The translations under genes and the position numbers were made by a program. Below the pieces are notes generated by a model. That model did no database searches and was not told the origin of the DNA. It saw only the letters and a program-made list of their open reading frames with translations. A DNA stretch of 64,000 nucleotides from DATBGS01 sp036557885 (GTDB lineage: Bacteria > Chloroflexota > Ktedonobacteria > Ktedonobacterales > DATBGS01). Below, in pieces: positions 49,151 through 58,101 of this stretch. Positions within the stretch are counted from its first letter, which is position 1, and every line of letters begins with the position of its first letter. Location: NCBI GenBank assembly GCA_036557885.1, contig DATBGS010000060.1:1-64000 (forward strand), read 5' to 3'.

Positions 49151-50239
49151 ATGTTTGCGAATTTTCGACGAGTCCTGAGCGATGAAACCCCCGGTCTGCG
49201 CCGCAAGGTGATTGGCATTTATTCGCTGCTCATCAGCGTCAACATCGGCCTGTGGGTGATCACCCTCTTGACTTCGATCAAGTACCCGTTCCTGCTGCCG
49301 GTGGCGGTGACTGCTTACGGTTTTGGGCTGCGCCACGCGGTGGACGCCGATCATATCTCCGCGATTGATAACGTGACGCGCAAATTGATGCAAGAGAAAA
49401 AGAAGCCCATTACGGTTGGTTTTTTCTTCTCATTGGGCCATTCCAGCGTGGTCTTCTTCATGACAACGCTCATTGCGGCTGGCTCGGCCTACATCGCCAG
49501 CAATCTGGCGAGCGATGACTCTCCGCTGAAGCGCTATGGCGGGCTAATCGGCACCAGCGTCTCGGCGGTCTTCCTGTTTGCTATCGCCGTTATCAACATC
49601 ATTATCCTCGTGCAAATCTTCCAAACCTTCCGCCGGGTGACACGCGGCAGCTCCTACAACGAGGAAGAGATTGACGATTACCTGAACAAGCGCGGCTTCT
49701 TTGCGCGCATCTTCCGCCCCCTCTTCAAGACAGTGGATAAAAGCTGGAAGATGTACCCGGTAGGGATTCTCTTTGGCCTGGGCTTTGATACGGCGACTGA
49801 GGTGGGTTTGCTGGCTTCGGCAGGTGCCTTTGCCACGCTGCATGTCCCCTTCTGGGTGGTGCTGCTGCTGCCGCTGCTCTTTACCGCCGGGATGAGTCTC
49901 GCGGATACCACCGATGGCGTGCTGATGCTGGGCGCGTATGGCTGGGCGTTTGTAAAGCCGATTCGCAAACTCTTCTATAACATGTCCATTACGCTGATTT
50001 CGGTGCTGGTGGCGCTGGTGATTGGGGCGATTGAAACCCTGGGGATCATCAGCAACCAACTCAAGCTCACAGGTGGCTTCTGGGATTTTCTCGACAATCT
50101 TGATTTTGGTCTGCTGGGCGCAGTGATCATTGGGATTTTCCTGGTGAGTTGGGGCATCTCCACCATCATCTATCGCGTGAAAAAATACGATGACCTTGAG
50201 GTGGTCAGGGCAGCGACACCAAGCGCCGCCGGGGACTAA
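49151..50239 (+). CDS. NiCoT family nickel/cobalt permease
   Basis: 362 residues with 8 hydrophobic segments. The NiCoT signature RHAVDADHI (residues 61-69) lies in the second helix and is the metal-selectivity motif; FFFSLGHSSVV and LGFDTATEVGLL are the other two conserved blocks. Imports Ni2+ or Co2+; the choice cannot be made from these motifs. TTTGGAGG precedes ATG 49151. No urease, hydrogenase or cobalamin genes are near. Confidence 0.93.
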   Translation: MFANFRRVLSDETPGLRRKVIGIYSLLISVNIGLWVITLLTSIKYPFLLPVAVTAYGFGLRHAVDADHISAIDNVTRKLMQEKKKPITVGFFFSLGHSSVVFFMTTLIAAGSAYIASNLASDDSPLKRYGGLIGTSVSAVFLFAIAVINIIILVQIFQTFRRVTRGSSYNEEEIDDYLNKRGFFARIFRPLFKTVDKSWKMYPVGILFGLGFDTATEVGLLASAGAFATLHVPFWVVLLLPLLFTAGMSLADTTDGVLMLGAYGWAFVKPIRKLFYNMSITLISVLVALVIGAIETLGIISNQLKLTGGFWDFLDNLDFGLLGAVIIGIFLVSWGISTIIYRVKKYDDLEVVRAATPSAAGD

Positions 50240-50281
50240 CAGCCCTGCCTGCCAACGGCGCGCAGCGCAGCAATGCCAGCA

Positions 50282-50315
50282 CATGGGACTTCCAGGCATG
50301 CCTGGAAGTCCCATG
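50282..50315. repeat. 34-base perfect palindrome upstream of tnpB
   Basis: Seventeen-base arms with no loop, 43 bases after the nickel permease stop and about 175 before tnpB. May be the permease terminator or part of the left end of the tnpB-carrying element. Confidence 0.6.
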
Positions 50316-50452
50316 CTGTATGACCTGGCATGTTATAATAGGCTACAGCACCGTTGTTTCCCGCGCTGGAGGCGCGCAGGCCGCATCTTTTCAAAGAAAG
50401 GGCCAGGATGCTCCTTCCTAAGAGGCTAAGTGAGAAGAATTGCCTCCGCTGC

Positions 50453-50482
50453 TTGGCAAATACTGGAAGCAAGTGGTATAAT
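50453..50482 (+). promoter_or_regulatory. Promoter giving a nearly leaderless tnpB mRNA
   Basis: TTGGCA at 50453-50458, 18-base spacer, perfect TATAAT at 50477-50482. Transcription should start near 50489, two bases before ATG 50491, and no ribosome site is present. Confidence 0.65.
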
Positions 50483-50490
50483 TTTTCTTG

Positions 50491-51828
50491 ATGAAACAGC
50501 AACTGACCGCCAAACTGAAATTGCGCACCGCTCCTGACCAGTTCGCCCTCCTGCGGCAGACCCAACTGGCCTATCGTGATGGCTTAAACTTCGTCAGTCG
50601 CTACTCGTTTGCACACGGCAAGACGAGTAACGCCTTGCGCCTTCAGCAAGAGACCTATCATGATGTGCGCAAGCGGTTTGGCGTCCCCTCCCAAATGGCC
50701 TGTAACATCCCCCGACAGGTAGGCATCACCTACAAAGGTTTATGGACGAAGTGGCGCAAGAACCAGGAAGCCAGGGCCGCAGGTCGCACCAAAAAACGCT
50801 TTAAGGGCCTGGATAAAGCGCCCACCTATGCTTCGCCCACGCTCACCTACAGCTATGGCCGCGATTACTCGTTGCGCAGTGGGCAGGAAGTCAGCCTCCT
50901 CACCCTCCAGCGACGCCTGCATGTGCCCTACCAGGGCTACTCCAAGCATGTGGCGTTGTTGCAGCATGGCGCCACCATCGGAGCAGCCAAACTCTGGTAC
51001 GATCAGCCGAAGAAGCACTTCTATCTGCTGGTGTCTCTGGAACTCGAAGTGCCTGACCCGACTCCGGCTTCGGTGGGGCAGATTGTGGGGATTGACGTGG
51101 GGCAGCGCTACCTGGCAACCGTCACCACACCCGACAATCACGGTCAATTCTACAGTGGAAAGGAAGTGCGCGCCAAAGCGGACCATGTGGCCCGCCTGCA
51201 AAAACGACTTCGGCAGAAAGGCACTCGCTCGGCAACCCGCAAGCGCATGCAGTTGTCCCGGCGAGAGAGACGGCTCAAGCTGAATACCAATCACGTGATC
51301 AGCAAGCGTATCCTGGACTCCCATCCTCACGCTTTTATCGGCCTGGAAGACCTGACGGGTATCCGCGAGCGGACCAAACGCCGCAAGAAGCGGCGCAAGG
51401 GCAACAAATTAGTCCCGGTCTCGCCCAAAGAGCGCAAGGCGAATCATCATGCCTCCAAGTGGGCCTTTGCCGAGTTGCAGGGCTTTATCAGCTACAAGGC
51501 GACGCTCTCAGGCTCGCTCTGCATCAAGATAGACGCAGACTACACCAGCCAGATGTGCCCGCGCTGTGGTTTTACCAGCCCGAAGAACCGGCCACAGAAG
51601 GGGTTGCTCTTTATCTGCCAGAACCCGTTGTGCCAGTTCACCCTCCATGCCGATTTAGTGGGAGCCAGGAATATCTGCCTGCGAACGCTGCTCATTCGGC
51701 AAGACTGGATGAGCACGGGCATTCTGTCAGTCTGCCCTGATGTGTCAGACCACGAAGCCAAAGCTGCGCGCCTTTCGAGGTACTCGGAATTGCGGTGGAG
51801 TCTGGACACAAGCTCCTCCCCTTTATGA
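50491..51828 (+). mobile_element. tnpB: IS200/IS605-type TnpB RNA-guided nuclease, solitary
   Basis: 445 residues and complete. RuvC catalytic acids: D202 in GIDVGQRY, E286 in IGLEDL, D388 in LHADLVGARN. A zinc finger between the last two has C356, C359, C376 and C381. The N-terminal half is basic. TnpB cuts DNA guided by an omega RNA from the element's right end. No tnpA is nearby, so the element would be mobilised in trans or be domesticated. Start ATG 50491 has no ribosome site (predicted leaderless). Its TGA overlaps the ATG of the next gene. Confidence 0.93.
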
Positions 51829-52850
51829 GAAGAGTAACTGACCCCATCTCTATTCTCAGCATGAGCCTGGCCTGGCTCTTTTGCCTGGGATGGCTGCTCA
51901 ATCTGGGCGCGGCCCTGACAGGCCGCGAGCAGATCTTTCTGCTCGGTGGCCTGGTCGCCGGGGTATTGTTTGGCGTGGAGGCTGTGTCGGCGCTGCTGCT
52001 GGAATTTGACCATTGGCGCTCTTATTACGGCACAGGCGCGTTCTTGCGCGAACTCCTGCTGCTGCTGCTTGCGGGGCTGGGTGCCTGGGGCATCACGCGC
52101 GTGTGGCCGGGGCTGCCCACGCCGCTCGACGTGGGCCATGTGGCCTGGCTCTGGGGCGTGCTGCTGCTGTTGCTGCTGGCGCCCTATCTGGCGGCGCAGT
52201 GCACGTATCTGGTGCTGGGTGAGCCGCTGAACTTCCAACGTGCCATGCAGCCCTACTATCAGCGGCGCTGGTCGGAAGTCATCAAAACGTTTGTGCCGCT
52301 CATCAAAAGCCACCCACGCGCCCAGCGCCCGCAACTGATTCTGGCCGCCGCCTATTTTAATCTGCGCCAGTTTGACCGCGCCCGCCAACTGTACAAGAAG
52401 ATGCTGGAGCACGACCCGCAGGCCCCTGGCGCCTGGCAGGGATTGGCCGAACTGGATTTCACCAGCGGCGCCTGGGATTCGGCTGCTGAGCACTATCAGC
52501 ACGCGCTGGAGTACGCAGCCTTTCGGCGGCGCGGCTTTATTCTGGTGGGCCTGGGCATTGCGCTCTACAAGCAAAACAAGCCCGCTGAGGCGGCCACCCA
52601 TCTGAAGAAAGCGCTCACCTATCCCTTGAGCACCACCTGGCGCCCCATCGCGGCCTACGCGCTGATGCGCGCCGCCCGCGAATCCAACGATACCCACACG
52701 GCTGAGCGCGCCATGCAGAGCCTGGCGCTGGGGCGCCGCGCCCACAAGCAGTTTATGGATTACTGGCAGGCCATCCTCAATACCAGTTCCAGCCCCCTCA
52801 ATACAGACTATCGCGCTGCGGTCAGTCTGGTAGATCAACTCAGTTGGTGA
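51825..52850 (+). CDS. Membrane protein with TPR repeats
   Basis: About 341 residues. Three or four hydrophobic helices in residues 10-135, then TPR-like hairpins in residues 145-320 (LILAAAYFNLRQFDRARQLYKKMLEHDP, LIALYKQNKPAEAATHLKKAL). ATG 51825 overlaps the tnpB stop (ATGA); a later ATG is at 51861. Neither has a ribosome site, so tnpB may have landed at the front of this gene and replaced its leader. Function unknown; TPR parts usually bind proteins. Confidence 0.65.
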   Translation: MRRVTDPISILSMSLAWLFCLGWLLNLGAALTGREQIFLLGGLVAGVLFGVEAVSALLLEFDHWRSYYGTGAFLRELLLLLLAGLGAWGITRVWPGLPTPLDVGHVAWLWGVLLLLLLAPYLAAQCTYLVLGEPLNFQRAMQPYYQRRWSEVIKTFVPLIKSHPRAQRPQLILAAAYFNLRQFDRARQLYKKMLEHDPQAPGAWQGLAELDFTSGAWDSAAEHYQHALEYAAFRRRGFILVGLGIALYKQNKPAEAATHLKKALTYPLSTTWRPIAAYALMRAARESNDTHTAERAMQSLALGRRAHKQFMDYWQAILNTSSSPLNTDYRAAVSLVDQLSW

Positions 52851-52878
52851 AACTCGCCCAAATTACCCTCTTTTCCGC

Positions 52879-52907
52879 TTGACAGCGGCATTCCCATCGT
52901 TTATACT
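52879..52907 (+). promoter_or_regulatory. Sigma-A promoter for the 52952 gene
   Basis: TTGACA at 52879-52884, 17-base spacer, TATACT at 52902-52907, giving a leader of about 38 bases before ATG 52952. Confidence 0.75.
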
Positions 52908-52951
52908 GGTGTTGAACAAAAGTTCTAATTCCCACACAAGAGGGTGTTGCC

Positions 52952-53371
52952 ATGCTGAAAGTTGGTTTGCTCTGGTTTGATGATGATCTCAAGCGCCCAT
53001 TGGCTGCCAAGCTGGATGAGGCGGTTGAGCGCTATGAGGAGCGTTTTGGGGCGCGGCCCACCTCGGTGCATCTCCACCCTGCCCAGGCTGAGGGGCTGAG
53101 TCATGGGCGGCTGCATGTGCTGGGGGATGTCAACCTGCGCCGCAATCATTTTCTGCTGGGGATGGAGGAAGCCGATCCATCCATAGAGTTGGTGTCCATT
53201 CCCCATGTGGCCGCGTCTGCTCCGCAGGCATCTGGCGCGCTTGAAGCACCAGGGCCATCTGCCCACCAGGAAGCCAGTCCACCCCGGCGCAGGCGCGCCT
53301 CGCGCGGGCGCAAAGCCAATCCATCCCTGGGTGATATACGCCGCCAGAGCACCTCGCGGCGCGCTTCCTGA
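52952..53371 (+). CDS. Small basic-tailed protein of unknown function
   Basis: 139 residues. A folded part of about 80 residues (MLKVGLLWFDDDLKRPLAAK..., SVHLHPAQAEG..., LHVLGDVNLRRNHFLLG) is followed by an Arg/Ser/Pro-rich, disordered tail. I know no family. AGAGGGTGTTGCC precedes the ATG. Confidence 0.6.
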   Translation: MLKVGLLWFDDDLKRPLAAKLDEAVERYEERFGARPTSVHLHPAQAEGLSHGRLHVLGDVNLRRNHFLLGMEEADPSIELVSIPHVAASAPQASGALEAPGPSAHQEASPPRRRRASRGRKANPSLGDIRRQSTSRRAS

Positions 53372-53431
53372 AGGCTCTCCCCTGGAGCGAAGGCGCTGCG
53401 CTGGCGTCCTCGCCTGGGGGCGCCCGCCGCG

Positions 53432-54250
53432 CTACCTTTTGGAGCGCACGAGGGCAGCGCTCGCCAGGCCATAATTGATCATGGCCTGATCATAGCGGCC
53501 CTGCGCGTTATAAATGGCGGCCAGATAGTTATAGCTGGTTGCCATACCACCAGCGTTATTGAGGCGCTGCCAGATGTTCAGTGCCGCCTTATGTTCTTCA
53601 AGAGCGCCTTCATAGCGGCCCTGATGATAGCGCGCCGCGCCCAGGGTGCTGTGCGTCAGGGCGATGGCGACGAGATCGTTCACTTGCTGGTACAGTTCCA
53701 GGGCTTGCTGAAGGCGGCTAATCGCTTCGGCATACTCACCTTCACGGTAGTACGTCTCGCCCAGCTTGCTATAGGCGGCAGCCGTCCCTGGAGAATCCCC
53801 CAACTCCTGAAAGACCTCCAAGGCGCGCTCGTAGGCGGCAATCGCCTCGGCATATGCTCTCAGGTCGCTTTGCGCCTGGCCCAGCCGCATATAGGCGGAG
53901 GCCCGCGCCACCGAGTCTTTCAACTCTTCGGCCAGTTCCAGGCAGCGCTGGCAATGTTCCAGCGCCTCTGGTGCGCGGCCTGCTTCCAAAAGCGCGACAG
54001 CCAGACTGGTATGGCTGGTCAGGATGCCCGCTTTGTCGCCCCGCTCTTCGCTTTCGGCCAGCGCGCGCTTGAGCGTGCGAATCGCCACATCATTTGAGGA
54101 TTCTGGCGCGTTTCCGCCAGAGTCTCCCTGCCCAGCACCAGAAGATGAATATGGATCACGGGGGCCGCGCGAGCCTCCAGCGCCTCCGCCAGAGGAGCCG
54201 CGCCGACCTCGCCTTCCGCCCCCCCCGGATTGAAACTGCGAGGCAGACAT
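53432..54250 (-). CDS. TPR-repeat protein with Gly/Arg/Ser-rich N-terminus
   Basis: 272 residues. The first 50 residues are Gly, Ser and Arg-rich and likely disordered. Residues 55-270 hold at least five TPR hairpins of 40 residues of the Nph1/LGN type (AYMRLGQAQSDLRAYAEAIAAYERALEVFQEL and the like). ATG 54250 follows GGAAGGGAAGTAGCC. An adaptor role is likely. Divergent from the receiver-linker gene. Confidence 0.85.
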   Translation of the reverse strand: MSASQFQSGGGGRRGRRGSSGGGAGGSRGPRDPYSSSGAGQGDSGGNAPESSNDVAIRTLKRALAESEERGDKAGILTSHTSLAVALLEAGRAPEALEHCQRCLELAEELKDSVARASAYMRLGQAQSDLRAYAEAIAAYERALEVFQELGDSPGTAAAYSKLGETYYREGEYAEAISRLQQALELYQQVNDLVAIALTHSTLGAARYHQGRYEGALEEHKAALNIWQRLNNAGGMATSYNYLAAIYNAQGRYDQAMINYGLASAALVRSKR

Positions 54251-54326
54251 GGCTACTTCCCTTCCTGAAAAACCACTGCATACGCAGCGAAAATGGCATC
54301 GCACGAAAAAGACGGTCCTGCATTGA

Positions 54327-54355
54327 AGTGTAACACTGTTGCCGAGAGGATGCAA
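54327..54355 (-). promoter_or_regulatory. Sigma-A-type promoter for the TPR gene
   Basis: On the minus strand TTGCAT (54355-54350), 17-base spacer, TACACT (54332-54327). Leader of about 70 bases before ATG 54250. Confidence 0.5.
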
Positions 54356-54482
54356 GAGACGCCACGCGCCCCCGCAAAGTCCTACTTTTGTAGCGATGAG
54401 GTGCGCAAGCTGCTATACTGGGGTGGATATTGGAGCGGCAGCGGGGCCGAGAAAGCTTCTGGGAAATTGAGGAGAGAGCAAG

Positions 54483-56261
54483 ATGGCACACGCTTCACCA
54501 GGCTCTCAGGCGGGTGGAACACGCAGCGCCTCTCCGCCGATGGTGGTGCTCTTTGAACGTGATGAATCTCTGACGGGGATGCTGCTTGGTCAACTGCGGT
54601 CACTGGGCTATGAATGCCGACCAGCGCGCATCCCCGTTGAAGTCTTTGATTTTATAGCGCGCTATCCTGTGGCCCTGGTCCTGGTCAATCTGGGGCAGGC
54701 GGCGACAAGTCGGCGCGATTTTTGGGTGGCGCTCGATAACAAAAAGCGCGAGCGCGGCGTGCGCTATATCACCTACCGCTATTTAGCGCCTGGAGCGAGA
54801 CGAGATACAGAAACTCTTACGCATGCCCAGGTAGATGTAGAAATTGCTGGCCCCCAGAGTGTCATCGCGCTGGTGGAGAGAGTCCAGACCATCTTGCCTC
54901 TTTCCACCCACCCGATGCCTGTGCCGGAACAGCGGCCCGCGCAGCCGCCAGCCATGCCTGCGGGTTCAGCCAGTCCACCATCTTACGCGCCTTCCCAGGG
55001 GGCTGGTGCTCGCCAGGCGATTGCGGGCGTCTTAAATCTGAGCAATGGGCCACAAGCCGGAAAACAAACAGAATTTGCTCCCATGCTGAACCAGCAAAAC
55101 GGAGCCGCGAATGGGCAGCCACCCGTCTCGTGGTCGCCGGAGGTGCCTCAGACGCCGGAGAGGTTCAATGGGCCGTCCCAGGATAAAACCGCTCTGGGGC
55201 AGGTAGCTCAACTGGCGAACCAGGCCGGGCAAAGCCAGGCGAGCAGTGGGGCGGGCAATGCCAGCCGGATGCCGGAAGGTGGCATGCCGGGCAGCACCGG
55301 CAGCACGTATAAGGATGCGGGTATCCCCACACCGCTGGTGCCAACCATGCCAATGGGCGATCTGGCAAACCTCACGGCGGCGCTCAACGCGCTGGTGGCA
55401 GCCGGTGCGCCGGGCTATCAAAATGCAGCCGCAGCGGTCCACGCGCTCGATCAGGCGGGCATCAGCAACCCTGGCGAGGCCGCGCGTCGGAGCGATTCGG
55501 GCGGGATGCGGCAGGACTCCCAGCCAATGCCTGCTCAGAACATGGCAGGCGCAAATGGGTATGCCGGGCAGGGCGCAGGCATGGCGGCTGCCCCACAGGG
55601 ACATTCGAGAACGAATCCCGCCCCTCCCCAGGCCAACGGTGCCGCCCGCCAGTCCAGCGAAACCATGTATGCCAGCTATCCGTCGTTGGCGGAGACACAC
55701 CAGCCGCAGGAACCGGGCCGCAATCAAGAGGCTCGCAGCCACGCGCTGGGAGGGAGCCAGGACGACTTTGGCGCCTATCAGCGCGAGCAGGTGGCGCAGC
55801 CGCGCAACGGCGCCGACGATTCTTCTGCATCCGCCTGGCGCCCATCCGGCAGTGTGGCTCCGACGCCCTATTCCGCCCTGTATCAGAATCAGATGCTGGC
55901 TCCGGTGGCTGTGCCTGGTCAGGTGGAGCGCTCGTTGAGCAATGTGCTGGTGGAAGGCCAATTGATCAGCCAGCAGCGCCTGGAGATTGCGCTGGGGATT
56001 CAACGCCTGCTGCGGGGCGCCGATATTGATTATCGCCTGGGGGAACTGCTCATCATGTTCAGGTTTCTTACCCCTGATCAATTGCTGGCCGCGCTGCTGG
56101 TCAGCCGGGGGATGGTGACGCCTGCCCAGGTCGCGGCGATGGGGCGTATCAAGCAAGAACTGCACAACATTGGCATGGAATATGATCTGGAAAACCTCTT
56201 GATTTTGTTCCGCTTACTGAATTCGGAGCAACTGCGCGAGATTCGCAGCGAAATTCCCTGA
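54483..56261 (+). CDS. Receiver-like domain, long disordered linker and MshEN-like C-terminus
   Basis: 592 residues. Residues 18-140 form a CheY-like fold (PPMVVLFERDESLTGMLLGQLRSLGYE, LVLVNLGQA), but the phospho-acceptor Asp position is Asn, so it may not be phosphorylated. About 150-465 is Pro/Gln/Gly/Ala-rich and disordered. Residues 480-590 contain two repeats (LISQQRLEIALGIQRLLRGA..., YRLGELLIMFRFLTPDQLLAALL) similar to MshEN/GspE N-terminal domains, which bind c-di-GMP in some ATPases; the key Gly residues are only partly kept. No ATPase domain. GAGGAGAGAGCAAG precedes ATG. Confidence 0.66.
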   Translation: MAHASPGSQAGGTRSASPPMVVLFERDESLTGMLLGQLRSLGYECRPARIPVEVFDFIARYPVALVLVNLGQAATSRRDFWVALDNKKRERGVRYITYRYLAPGARRDTETLTHAQVDVEIAGPQSVIALVERVQTILPLSTHPMPVPEQRPAQPPAMPAGSASPPSYAPSQGAGARQAIAGVLNLSNGPQAGKQTEFAPMLNQQNGAANGQPPVSWSPEVPQTPERFNGPSQDKTALGQVAQLANQAGQSQASSGAGNASRMPEGGMPGSTGSTYKDAGIPTPLVPTMPMGDLANLTAALNALVAAGAPGYQNAAAAVHALDQAGISNPGEAARRSDSGGMRQDSQPMPAQNMAGANGYAGQGAGMAAAPQGHSRTNPAPPQANGAARQSSETMYASYPSLAETHQPQEPGRNQEARSHALGGSQDDFGAYQREQVAQPRNGADDSSASAWRPSGSVAPTPYSALYQNQMLAPVAVPGQVERSLSNVLVEGQLISQQRLEIALGIQRLLRGADIDYRLGELLIMFRFLTPDQLLAALLVSRGMVTPAQVAAMGRIKQELHNIGMEYDLENLLILFRLLNSEQLREIRSEIP

Positions 56262-56269
56262 GGTCAGAC

Positions 56270-57139
56270 GTGACGCACCAAGGCAAACCACGCGACCCGG
56301 AGGCGCGCGAGGCGCGCAGAGCAGCCCTTGCTCGCCAGCGCGGTGCAGCCCCTGGCTTGTCTGGGCAGATGCCCTATTTACCACCGAAGGAGGCGCCGCC
56401 TAAGCTGAAAGGTCGTGAAATTGGGCTGGCCTGGGGCATCGGCCTGCTGGCGCTGCTGTTCTCTGGGGCCACCGGGGTGTTGATGGCAACCGCGCTCATC
56501 ACCCCCATCTCGGTGAGCGCGGGGGTGCTCAAGCTGCTGCTGGCGCTGCCCATCATTGGCGGCGTGGTGGCGCTCCCGGCGCTTGCGCTTGCGCTGCTGG
56601 CAACCCGCCGCGCCCGCCAGACGGGGGCGCGCATTGCCGCGCCAGTGGTGCTGGTCGGCGTGACGCTGGCGCTGGTGCTGACGGCCATCTTTTTTGGCGG
56701 GCTGGTCACAGTCCCGCGCTCCCGCTTAGCCACGTTTGCGCAGACCATTCAGATGCACTGCGCGCGCGTGGCCCAGGTGCTGGCCCCCTATGGCAACCCG
56801 CCCGATGCGACGAAAGTGGTGGCGAACGCGCGCGCGGTGCTGGTCGCCTTGCAAGGCGCGGCAAGCCTGCTCCCTCAGGATAAGCAGGCGCTAGATGCGC
56901 TTACTGCCCCTGACCCCACCTACCAGCCGCTGGTTGAGGATTGTCGAGCGCTGGTGCAGGATGATGTGCAGTTTATCGCCGCGATGCAGCAAGCCTTGAT
57001 CCAGCTACCCCCCGACGCGGACCAGGTGAAAAAAACAGTGATGGACTACGAAACCACCACCAGCAAGTCGCTGGCCGAAGTGCAGCAGCTTGGCGCCCAG
57101 CTTGCCCACGCCGTCTTTGCCCCCTTCCAGCAGGGATGA
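56270..57139 (+). CDS. Membrane protein of unknown function
   Basis: 289 residues. Residues 1-50 are basic and Pro-rich. Three membrane helices (about 53-75, 85-112, 122-145) are followed by an outer helical domain of about 135 residues. Start GTG 56270 lies 8 bases after the previous stop, so it is the second gene of the receiver-linker unit. No family recognised. Confidence 0.65.
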   Translation: MTHQGKPRDPEAREARRAALARQRGAAPGLSGQMPYLPPKEAPPKLKGREIGLAWGIGLLALLFSGATGVLMATALITPISVSAGVLKLLLALPIIGGVVALPALALALLATRRARQTGARIAAPVVLVGVTLALVLTAIFFGGLVTVPRSRLATFAQTIQMHCARVAQVLAPYGNPPDATKVVANARAVLVALQGAASLLPQDKQALDALTAPDPTYQPLVEDCRALVQDDVQFIAAMQQALIQLPPDADQVKKTVMDYETTTSKSLAEVQQLGAQLAHAVFAPFQQG

Positions 57140-57208
57140 CCTGCTGTAGCACTGCTCCTCCCAGGCAAGGCAAACAGAGCCACCCTATGCTTTACCGGAA
57201 AATATGCC

Positions 57209-57238
57209 TTGAAAAGAATATTCCTTGTGAGGTATACT
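57209..57238 (+). promoter_or_regulatory. Promoter predicting a leaderless arsR-type mRNA
   Basis: TTGAAA at 57209-57214, 18-base spacer, TATACT at 57233-57238. Transcription would begin near 57245, which is the ATG of the regulator. Confidence 0.6.
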
Positions 57239-57244
57239 GAGCAC

Positions 57245-57595
57245 ATGAAAACCGCATTGCTTGCTCTTGCTGAGCCAAATCGTCTGCACATTGTAGAACT
57301 CTTGCGCGATGGCCCGCTGACCGTTGGGGAAATCGCTGAGCGGCTGGCGCTGCATCAGCCGCAGGTTTCCAAGCATCTGCGCGTGCTTGGGGAGGCCGGA
57401 TTCGTCAGAGTGCATCCATTGGCAAATCGAAGGATTTACCAGCTACAGGCCCAACCTTTTCAGGAATTGGATAGCTGGCTGGAAACCTTCAAGCACGTCT
57501 GGGAGACACGGCTGGACGCCCTGGACGATTACCTCAAGAAGCTCAAGGAAGACCAATCGAAAGAAGCACAACATCTCGAAAGCGAGGAACTATGA
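57245..57595 (+). CDS. ArsR family transcription regulator
   Basis: 116 residues. ALAEPNRLHIVELLRDGPLTVGEIAERLALHQPQVSKHLRVLGEAGFV is the ArsR winged helix; no metal-binding ELCVCDL motif, so it is likely of the SRPBCC-paired type rather than a metal sensor. The TATACT box ends 6 bases before ATG 57245, so the mRNA is probably leaderless. TTG 57209 would be inside the promoter and is rejected. Overlaps the next gene by ATGA. Confidence 0.88.
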   Translation: MKTALLALAEPNRLHIVELLRDGPLTVGEIAERLALHQPQVSKHLRVLGEAGFVRVHPLANRRIYQLQAQPFQELDSWLETFKHVWETRLDALDDYLKKLKEDQSKEAQHLESEEL

Positions 57596-58089
57596 CCAAC
57601 CCGACACAACCCGTCAAAAAACGCGATGTCTTCGTCACCCGCACCTTTGATGCGCCGCTGGCGCTCGTTTGGAAAGCCTGGACCGAGCCAGAGCACATCA
57701 TGCGCTGGTGGGGACCAGATTACTTCACGTCTCCGCTTGCGAACATAGATTTTCGCGAGGGCGGCACATCGCTGGTGTGCATGCGCGCCCCAGACGGCCA
57801 GGACTTCTACAACACCTGGACCTATCGCAAAATTGTGCCAATGGAGCGCATCGAATTTATCCAGCGCTTGAGCGACCAGGACGGCCAGAAGGTTGACCCC
57901 GTAAGCCTGGGCCTGCGCGCGGATTTCCCCGAAGATGTGCTGACGATTGTCACCTTTAAAGCACTGGGCGACCAGACTGAACTGACCGTCACCGAATACG
58001 GATTCCCCGATACCCAGATGTTTGAATTTGCCCAGTTGGGCTTGAACCAGAGCCTGGAGAAGATGGCTGCCAGCTTTGCAAGCGCGTAA
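57592..58089 (+). CDS. SRPBCC (AHSA1-type) domain protein
   Basis: 165 residues. TRTFDAPLALVWKAWTEPEHIMRWWGP at residues 16-42 is the AHSA1/START-like signature, followed by FREGGTSLVCMRAPDGQDFYNTWTYRKIVPMERIEF. It forms a ligand-binding cavity. Its start overlaps the arsR stop (ATGA), as in many ArsR-SRPBCC pairs, in which the regulator controls the partner. Ligand unknown. Confidence 0.9.
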   Translation: MTNPTQPVKKRDVFVTRTFDAPLALVWKAWTEPEHIMRWWGPDYFTSPLANIDFREGGTSLVCMRAPDGQDFYNTWTYRKIVPMERIEFIQRLSDQDGQKVDPVSLGLRADFPEDVLTIVTFKALGDQTELTVTEYGFPDTQMFEFAQLGLNQSLEKMAASFASA

Positions 58090-58101
58090 TGCTCCACCGC
58101 G

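Noticed and set aside
51540..52838. A 432-codon minus-strand frame opposite tnpB and the TPR gene
   Set aside because: Spans two genes that have clear motifs on the plus strand; composition is typical of an antisense frame.
55032..56165. A 377-codon minus-strand frame opposite the receiver-linker gene
   Set aside because: Arg/His/Gly-rich antisense of a Pro/Gln-rich linker; no start signal.
57209..57244. TTG 57209 as the ArsR start
   Set aside because: It is the -35 box of a good promoter; the next ATG (57245) matches the family's N-terminus.
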